Shown piece by piece: positions 32,136-36,864 of a stretch of DNA of 36,864 bases. Source of the stretch: Candidatus Omnitrophota bacterium (lineage in GTDB: Bacteria > Omnitrophota > Gorgyraeia > 2-02-FULL-51-18); contig CAMDWQ010000014.1 in NCBI GenBank assembly GCA_945877765.1, positions 1 to 36,864 of the forward strand, given 5' to 3'. The notes below the pieces were generated by a model, which worked only from the letters and a program-made list of their open reading frames with translations, was not told the DNA's origin and made no database searches. A program made the position numbers and the translations under genes. Positions within the stretch are counted from its first letter, which is position 1, and the number at the start of each line of letters is the position of its first letter.

Positions 32136-32852
32136 TTACGGCGCCCAGTAAAGCATGCGGGCGCAGGACTCGCAGGTGATAAACTTCTCCAACATCCGCG
32201 CCTCATTGACAATTTGCGGGGGCAAGCCAATGTTACAGCCGCCGCACGAGTTGTTGCGAATCGGCGCGATAGCAAGACCCTCGCGGTTTTTTAAAAGCTT
32301 CTCGTACTGAGGCAAAATCTTGGGATCAATGCTTGGAGTAAAAGCTTTACGTTTCTCCTCGTGAACTTGAATGTCAGCCTGGATTTCGGCGATTCGCTTT
32401 TGCGTCACGGAAAGCTCTTCTTTGTGCTTTTTTTCCTCAACGGACAGCAGTTCTTTCTCTTTGGTCACTTTGGCTTTTGCTGTCTCAATGGAATCAAAAA
32501 AAATCAGGATTTCTTCCTCCAAAAGAGATTTGTCAGCTTTTAGAGCTTTGATTTCAAAATCCATCGCCTGGTATTCTTTGTTGCTCTTAAGGGAAAAAAG
32601 CTGCGATTGAAGCTTAGCGATCTTATCTTCTTTAGATCCGAGCTCTATTTCCATTCCCTTCTGCTTAGCCTGTAATGCCCGATGCTCATCTTCAGCGGAT
32701 TTTAAATTTAATTTTTTGTTATCAAATTCCTGGTCAGCTTTTTTCTGAATTTCAGGATAGGCTTCGATCTCCTGCCTCAAAGCATAAATTTCAGAATCAA
32801 TCTTCTGAAGCTCGGCAAGAATTTTGATCTGCTCGCTAATAATGGCTGTCAT
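32136..32852 (-). CDS. Coiled-coil protein with C4 zinc ribbon
   Basis: This 238-residue protein is an antiparallel coiled coil for most of its length (~5-185, heptads rich in Glu/Lys/Leu). A zinc ribbon follows with CGGC and, about 30 residues later, CESC (four Cys ligands). This is the architecture of the CT398/HP0958 (FlgZ) family, which binds sigma54 or RNA in Chlamydia and Helicobacter. Whether that role holds here is unknown. The ATG at 32852 lies seven bases after the CCA of tRNA-Val. An in-frame extension to 32942 would translate the tRNA and is rejected. Confidence 0.88.
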   Translation of the reverse strand: MTAIISEQIKILAELQKIDSEIYALRQEIEAYPEIQKKADQEFDNKKLNLKSAEDEHRALQAKQKGMEIELGSKEDKIAKLQSQLFSLKSNKEYQAMDFEIKALKADKSLLEEEILIFFDSIETAKAKVTKEKELLSVEEKKHKEELSVTQKRIAEIQADIQVHEEKRKAFTPSIDPKILPQYEKLLKNREGLAIAPIRNNSCGGCNIGLPPQIVNEARMLEKFITCESCARMLYWAP

Positions 32853-32859
32853 TTTTTTA

Positions 32860-32936
32860 TGGTGGGCAATACTGGGCTCGAACCAGTGACCTCTTCGATG
32901 TGAACGAAGCGCTCTAACCAGCTGAGCTAATTGCCC
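32860..32936 (-). tRNA. tRNA-Val (anticodon CAC)
   Basis: The acceptor stem GGGCAAT pairs with ATTGCCC. The D arm is GCTCAGCTGGTTAGAGC, the anticodon stem CTTCG/CGAAG encloses TTCACAT with anticodon CAC (codon GUG), and the T arm is ACTGG TTCGAGC CCAGT. Discriminator A and an encoded CCA follow. All arms pair fully. Confidence 0.95.
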
Positions 32937-32968
32937 ATTCATTCCTTTTTTTTGATCAAATAAACCAG

Positions 32969-33042
32969 TGGGCCCGGCTGGACTTGAACCAGCGACCCGC
33001 TGATTATGAGTCAGCTGCTCTAACCAACTGAGCTACGAGCCC
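32969..33042 (-). tRNA. tRNA with anticodon CAU (Ile2 or elongator Met)
   Basis: Acceptor GGGCTCG pairs with CGGGCCC (one G-U). The D arm is GCTCAGTTGGTTAGAGC, anticodon stem GCTGA/TCAGC encloses CTCATAA (anticodon CAU), and the T arm is GCTGG TTCAAGT CCAGC. No CCA is encoded (CTG follows), unlike its neighbour. The T-arm region GGTCGCTGGTTCAAGTCCAGC is close to that of lysidine-modified tRNA-Ile2, so Ile2 is favoured slightly over Met. It is 32 bases upstream of tRNA-Val and probably co-transcribed. Confidence 0.92.
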
Positions 33043-33111
33043 AAACTCTATAATTCTATACCTTAAATACGAAAGGTAATTCTAACACAACGAGGATGAA
33101 TCAGGTAAATG

Positions 33112-33140
33112 AAAAAGGCGGGGCAATTTCTTGCCCCGCC
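33112..33140 (-). terminator. Intrinsic terminator of dnaG-rpoD
   Basis: A perfect ten-base-pair stem GGCGGGGCAA/TTGCCCCGCC (33117-33126, 33131-33140) has a four-base loop and is followed on the minus strand by TTTTT. It lies 26 bases after the rpoD stop. Confidence 0.93.
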
Positions 33141-33166
33141 TTTGAACTTACCCGTCAAGGAGCTCT

Positions 33167-35029
33167 TTAGAATTCCAGGTCTTCTCCGACCCCAAGCTCC
33201 AGAAACGTCTTTAGTTTGCGTGAACGAGTCGGGTGACGCAATTTCCGCAGTGCCTTGGCTTCGATCTGACGTACACGCTCACGCGTAACGCTAAAAATCG
33301 AACCCACTTCTTCCAGTGTCCGAGGGTAACCGTCATTGACACCAAAACGCAGCTTAAGAACTTTTCTCTCGCGCTCCGTCAGCGTTGTCAACACCTCATC
33401 CATCTGCTCCTTTAACATGGCGTAAGTCGTAGCGCTTGAGGGAGACACCGCTCTCTTATCTTCGATAAAATCACCGAAATGAGTATCCCCTTCATCGCCA
33501 ATTGGCGTCTGTAAGGATATTGGTTCTTGCGCGATTTTTAAAATTTCACGCACTTTTTCGACACCCATACGCATGCGCTGGCCAATTTCTTCAGGCGTTG
33601 GCTCTTTGCCTGTCTCTTGGACCAGTGTGCGCGATACACGAATCAGCTTATTAATTGTTTCCGTCATATGCACAGGAATGCGGATCGTGCGAGCTTGATC
33701 GGCAATCGATCGCGTCACCGCTTGGCGAATCCACCACGTGGCATAAGTGCTAAACTTGTAGCCGCGGCGGTACTCAAACTTATCCACCGCTTTCATAAGA
33801 CCTATATTTCCCTCTTGAATGAGATCCAAAAACGACAATCCCCGATTGGTGTATTTTTTCGCGATGCTGACCACCAGTCTCAGATTGGCCTCGACAAGCT
33901 CTTTTTTCGACTTTTGATATTTATTTTCCTTCCGGCGTATATTTTGATAAAGCTCCTTAAAACCGTCATAATTTTTTTCCCCGAATTGTTTCAAAAGAGC
34001 AGCTCGCTCCTTCAAAAGCTTCCCAATCTCGGTACGCTCACGACGGCGGCGGTGCTTTTCCATATCCCGATCGATTTTATCGATACGCATAATCGCCATG
34101 CGAATCTCATCAAAAATCTCTTCGACCGTGTTGTTGGATACGCGAAACTCAATCAAAAGATCCGTGACGTTGGCACCACGTTTGATTGCTTTTAGCTTTT
34201 TGGAAAGTGCTTTCAAGCGGCGCAAAGAACGCGGGGCATTGTCACGAAACTTCAACTCCTCGTCGATGTACTCATCAACCGGGTGCTCGTGCTTAAGAAG
34301 CTTGCTGGTAAAATCCAGTACATAATCACGAGAGAATACGCACTGAAATACCGTTTTACGAAACTCAATCTCGTCTGCTTCGATACGTTTGGCAAGCGCA
34401 AGCTCCGCATCGCGCGTCAATAAAGATATCTGTCCCATCTGGCGTAAATACATACGCACGGGGTCATCCATCTGCTCCAAACGGCCCGGTGAAACAGCAG
34501 CGGCGGCCTCAGGCTCTTCTTTTTTGTCGCTATCCTTATCCGAAAAAGGGGCTTCTTCCCCAAGCTCTGCTTCCTTTTCTTCATCCGAATCAGAATCATC
34601 GTCCTTATCAATGCTGTCTTCTGTTTCCACCACATCAATGCGCTGCGTACCAAGCGTTACCAGAACATCGTCAATTTCATCTGAAGAGGTGACGTGTGCC
34701 GGAAGGATCCGATTGATTTCATCGTAGGTTAAAAATCCTTTTTCTTTGCCTAGCGCAATCAGCTGCTCAATTCCTTTAGACTTCGCTTTCGCCTTTTCTT
34801 CCGGCGTGCTCCCCTCAACCAACGTCGCGCCGCTCGAAACCGAAGAGCGTGAGGACACCTTATCTCTGAATTTCTGACCAGAGACCTTCTGATCATGAGA
34901 TAAACCAGATATCTTTTTATCCTTTGCCTTTGCTTTGACGGGGACAGCTTTCGTCTTTTTAATTTCATCCACGATCATTTTTTTGACCGTTTTCTTGGAA
35001 GACAGCTTCGCTTTTTTATTTTTTTTCAT
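33167..35029 (-). CDS. rpoD: RNA polymerase sigma factor RpoD (sigma70)
   Basis: This is the primary sigma factor. Residues 1-40 are a Lys-rich tail not usual in the family. Region 1.1 is at ~85-135 ([18 protein letters not shown]), then an acidic linker (136-172, Asp/Ser/Glu). Region 1.2 follows at ~188-217 ([20 protein letters not shown]). Region 2 (~380-455) has [38 protein letters not shown] and [14 protein letters not shown]. Region 3 is at ~456-530 and region 4 at ~545-610 ([20 protein letters not shown]). It has 620 residues. The start overlaps the dnaG end by 14 bases. The near-consensus promoters in this window fit such a sigma. Confidence 0.97.
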   Translation of the reverse strand: MKKNKKAKLSSKKTVKKMIVDEIKKTKAVPVKAKAKDKKISGLSHDQKVSGQKFRDKVSSRSSVSSGATLVEGSTPEEKAKAKSKGIEQLIALGKEKGFLTYDEINRILPAHVTSSDEIDDVLVTLGTQRIDVVETEDSIDKDDDSDSDEEKEAELGEEAPFSDKDSDKKEEPEAAAAVSPGRLEQMDDPVRMYLRQMGQISLLTRDAELALAKRIEADEIEFRKTVFQCVFSRDYVLDFTSKLLKHEHPVDEYIDEELKFRDNAPRSLRRLKALSKKLKAIKRGANVTDLLIEFRVSNNTVEEIFDEIRMAIMRIDKIDRDMEKHRRRRERTEIGKLLKERAALLKQFGEKNYDGFKELYQNIRRKENKYQKSKKELVEANLRLVVSIAKKYTNRGLSFLDLIQEGNIGLMKAVDKFEYRRGYKFSTYATWWIRQAVTRSIADQARTIRIPVHMTETINKLIRVSRTLVQETGKEPTPEEIGQRMRMGVEKVREILKIAQEPISLQTPIGDEGDTHFGDFIEDKRAVSPSSATTYAMLKEQMDEVLTTLTERERKVLKLRFGVNDGYPRTLEEVGSIFSVTRERVRQIEAKALRKLRHPTRSRKLKTFLELGVGEDLEF

Positions 35030-36839
35030 TGATTTTTTTTTCCTTTTTATTTAATTCGTGTAAATGGCTCATAAACTCGTTAACTTTTCCCTGGTCACCG
35101 GCTCTCTCGGCGACGGCGATGTGCGAGAGAATTTCTCCTCGTTCAGCACGAATTCTCTGCCGCTTCATCTGCACCAGACAATCCGACAAAACCTTTTCCT
35201 TGTCTGCCAAAATTTCAACATCTGCCGAAACCTTTGATATCAGGGATACTATTTCTGCTTCCTCGCAAAAGAAAATCATCAACTCTTTTGCCGAAAGTGC
35301 AACGGTCTCGTCGGTCTTTAGCTCAAAAATTCTACGCGCCATTTTCTGTGCCGCTGGATTCTGGAAATCTGTTTCCCTTAATTCCTCTCGGACTCTTTGG
35401 GAAAAACTATCATTCTCCATCGCAAGCCCTAAGACTAGCCTTTCCGCCGGCGTGACGGGATGCTGATTTTCGCTGCCGCCATGAATATCTTTAGTCGTCA
35501 CCCCCATTGAGAACGATTCAACAGATCTTGCCAAAACCTGTCTTGCGCCGCGCGGCTGCGAAGCGCTTTTTTTCATTTCAACCACTAACGCTTCTTCGGA
35601 AAGAGACAGCTCCTTGGCCAGCGCCTTGGTCCAAGCGGATCGAAGAATCTCATTCTGAACTCTGGAAAAAAGCGTCACCAAGTCATTGGCAATCTTGACT
35701 TTTCCCTCGATCGTCGCCGGATCAAATTTTTGTTTTAAAAGATCAAGCTTATAATCAAAAAGATTTTTAGCGCCTGCCAGCGCCAGACGAAAACCTTGAC
35801 CGCCTTGCTTTTGCACAAAAGAATCGGGGTCTTCGCCCTCGGGAAGGCGCACAATCTTAACTTCCATCCCCTCTTCAATAAAAATTTCAAGGCCTCGCAA
35901 TGTCGCTGATTCGCCTGCCTTGTCGGCATCGTAAACAATATAAACATTTTTGGTGTGGCGTTTTAGCAACCGAGCCTGATCCGTCGTAAGCGCCGTCCCC
36001 AGCGAAGCGACAACATTTTGCACTCCGGCCTGATGACAACTGATCAAGTCCATATAACCTTCGACCACCACTACTGCATCTTCATCCCTGATCGCTTTGC
36101 GAGCCTGAAAGAGACCATATAAATTCCGGCCTTTCGAATATATTTCCGTTTCAGGCGAATTCAAATATTTCGGCTGTGTATCGTCCATCACCCGGCCGCC
36201 GAACGCAATGCATACGCCCTTTCCATCCAGAATCGGAAAGATAATGCGATTGCGAAACCGGTCGTAAAAACCGCCTTCTTTTTTGGCAATGACCAATCCT
36301 GATTTTTCAAGGAGCGCATCGGCCAAAGACGATTTAACCGATAAATAAAACCCATCCCACGCTTCGGGAGCAAATCCCAACTTAAAATTTAAAATTGTCT
36401 CATGCCCAAGACCGCGCTTATCTAAATAAGCTCTCGCCGCCTGAGCCTCTTTTTGATTCAACAGAATCTGATGATAAAACTCAGCTGCCTTTGCATGAAT
36501 CAGAAAAAGCTTACCCGTCCGCTCTTCTGTTTTTGGATCTACGGATAAATCTTTCGGCATTTCGATGCCCGCGCGGTCCGCCAAAGATTCAACCGTTTCA
36601 CGAAAATCTTTTTTTTCAATTTTCATGACAAAAGCGAAGACGTTGCCGCCAACAGCGCATCCAAAACAATGAAAAATTTGTTTCTCAGGGCTCACCATAA
36701 ATGAGGGTGATTTCTCCCCATGAAACGGGCAGTTCGCCTTAAAATTTTTTCCCGCGCGGCGAAGCGTCAAATAACCTGAAATAACCTCAACAATATCCAG
36801 ACGGTCCTGGATTTGCCGAATAAGCGCATCCGGAATCAT
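35016..36839 (-). CDS. dnaG: DNA primase DnaG
   Basis: It makes RNA primers at the replication fork. The zinc-binding domain has C37, H40, C58 and C61 ([16 protein letters not shown]). The RNA polymerase core (~105-360) has [12 protein letters not shown] and the TOPRIM motifs [12 protein letters not shown] (E260) and [12 protein letters not shown] (D304, D306). The C-terminal ~450-607 would hold the helicase-binding domain and is poorly conserved, ending Lys-rich. It has 607 residues, normal. Together with rpoD it forms the core of the macromolecular synthesis operon; rpsU is not visible. Only 25 bases remain beyond its start, so its promoter is outside the window. Confidence 0.97.
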   Translation of the reverse strand: MIPDALIRQIQDRLDIVEVISGYLTLRRAGKNFKANCPFHGEKSPSFMVSPEKQIFHCFGCAVGGNVFAFVMKIEKKDFRETVESLADRAGIEMPKDLSVDPKTEERTGKLFLIHAKAAEFYHQILLNQKEAQAARAYLDKRGLGHETILNFKLGFAPEAWDGFYLSVKSSLADALLEKSGLVIAKKEGGFYDRFRNRIIFPILDGKGVCIAFGGRVMDDTQPKYLNSPETEIYSKGRNLYGLFQARKAIRDEDAVVVVEGYMDLISCHQAGVQNVVASLGTALTTDQARLLKRHTKNVYIVYDADKAGESATLRGLEIFIEEGMEVKIVRLPEGEDPDSFVQKQGGQGFRLALAGAKNLFDYKLDLLKQKFDPATIEGKVKIANDLVTLFSRVQNEILRSAWTKALAKELSLSEEALVVEMKKSASQPRGARQVLARSVESFSMGVTTKDIHGGSENQHPVTPAERLVLGLAMENDSFSQRVREELRETDFQNPAAQKMARRIFELKTDETVALSAKELMIFFCEEAEIVSLISKVSADVEILADKEKVLSDCLVQMKRQRIRAERGEILSHIAVAERAGDQGKVNEFMSHLHELNKKEKKINEKK

Positions 36840-36864
36840 CCTTGCGGCTGCTGACTTACGGGTA

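Noticed and set aside
32123-32275. N-terminal extension of RNase HI
   Set aside because: It reads the zinc-ribbon gene in another frame; the RNase H fold begins at MIAYVDG.
32853-32942. N-terminal extension of the zinc-ribbon protein
   Set aside because: It is a translation of the tRNA-Val gene, which folds fully; the family domain starts at the ATG at 32852.
33043-33111. Promoter for the tRNA unit
   Set aside because: AT-rich sequence with TATAGA/TAGAAT-like boxes is present, but no -35 at proper spacing stands out, so no call is made.
1-36864. CRISPR arrays, insertion sequences, prophage genes
   Set aside because: No spaced direct-repeat array, transposase, integrase or phage gene is visible in any frame.

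Overview
This window is bacterial chromosome from a Gram-negative (diderm) organism. It carries LPS and outer-membrane assembly genes (an LptE-like lipoprotein, a BamD-like protein), a full cytoplasmic murein pathway whose MurE has the DNPR signature of meso-diaminopimelate ligases, MurJ, and a class A RNase P RNA. Fused Mur enzymes, a divergent FtsA, and a large secreted protein with HEAT-like repeats point to the PVC/Omnitrophota neighbourhood. That placement is inference from gene content, not a phylogeny. All genes but rpsT read on the minus strand, so in transcription order the window runs from right to left.

Right end (36.8-31.3 kb): dnaG and rpoD overlap and end in a strong intrinsic terminator. 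Next comes a stable-RNA unit of tRNA-CAU, tRNA-Val(CAC), a coiled-coil zinc-ribbon protein, RNase HI and the RNase P RNA (rnpB). The rnhA stop codon lies inside the 5' end of rnpB. A small secreted protein, a TPR/PDZ protein and an orphan HAMP membrane protein follow (31.3-29.4 kb).

Centre (29.4-9.2 kb): one long, tightly packed division and cell-wall (dcw) operon. A sigma70 promoter and a four-box MraZ operator precede mraZ - small ORF - rsmH - ftsL - ftsI - murE - murF - mraY - murD - ftsW - murG - murC/murB/ddl (one 1069-residue fusion) - ftsQ - ftsA. No ftsZ follows ftsA. The unit continues after 25 bases into a complete riboflavin operon (ribBA - ribH - nusB - ribD - ribE) with no room for an FMN riboswitch. 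Many junctions are ATGA overlaps, so division, wall precursor and flavin synthesis (MurB is a flavoenzyme) appear co-transcribed.

Left part (9.1-1 kb): a two-gene GNAT toxin-antitoxin-like module sits between ribE and a bamD - lptE - holA unit. holA converges on rpsT, which has a near-consensus promoter and is divergent from murJ - uvrC. The UvrC is unusually short but keeps its catalytic residues. The left edge cuts a large exported protein with a TraB/ChaN-like domain. Its reading frame has absorbed palindromic and tandem repeat DNA, and it carries four GAR(L/M) motifs followed by HEAT-like sequence.

The least ordinary items are the repeat-invaded exported protein, the MurC-MurB-Ddl fusion, the FtsA with an eroded nucleotide site and no adjacent ftsZ, the short UvrC, and the small-protein/GNAT pair.
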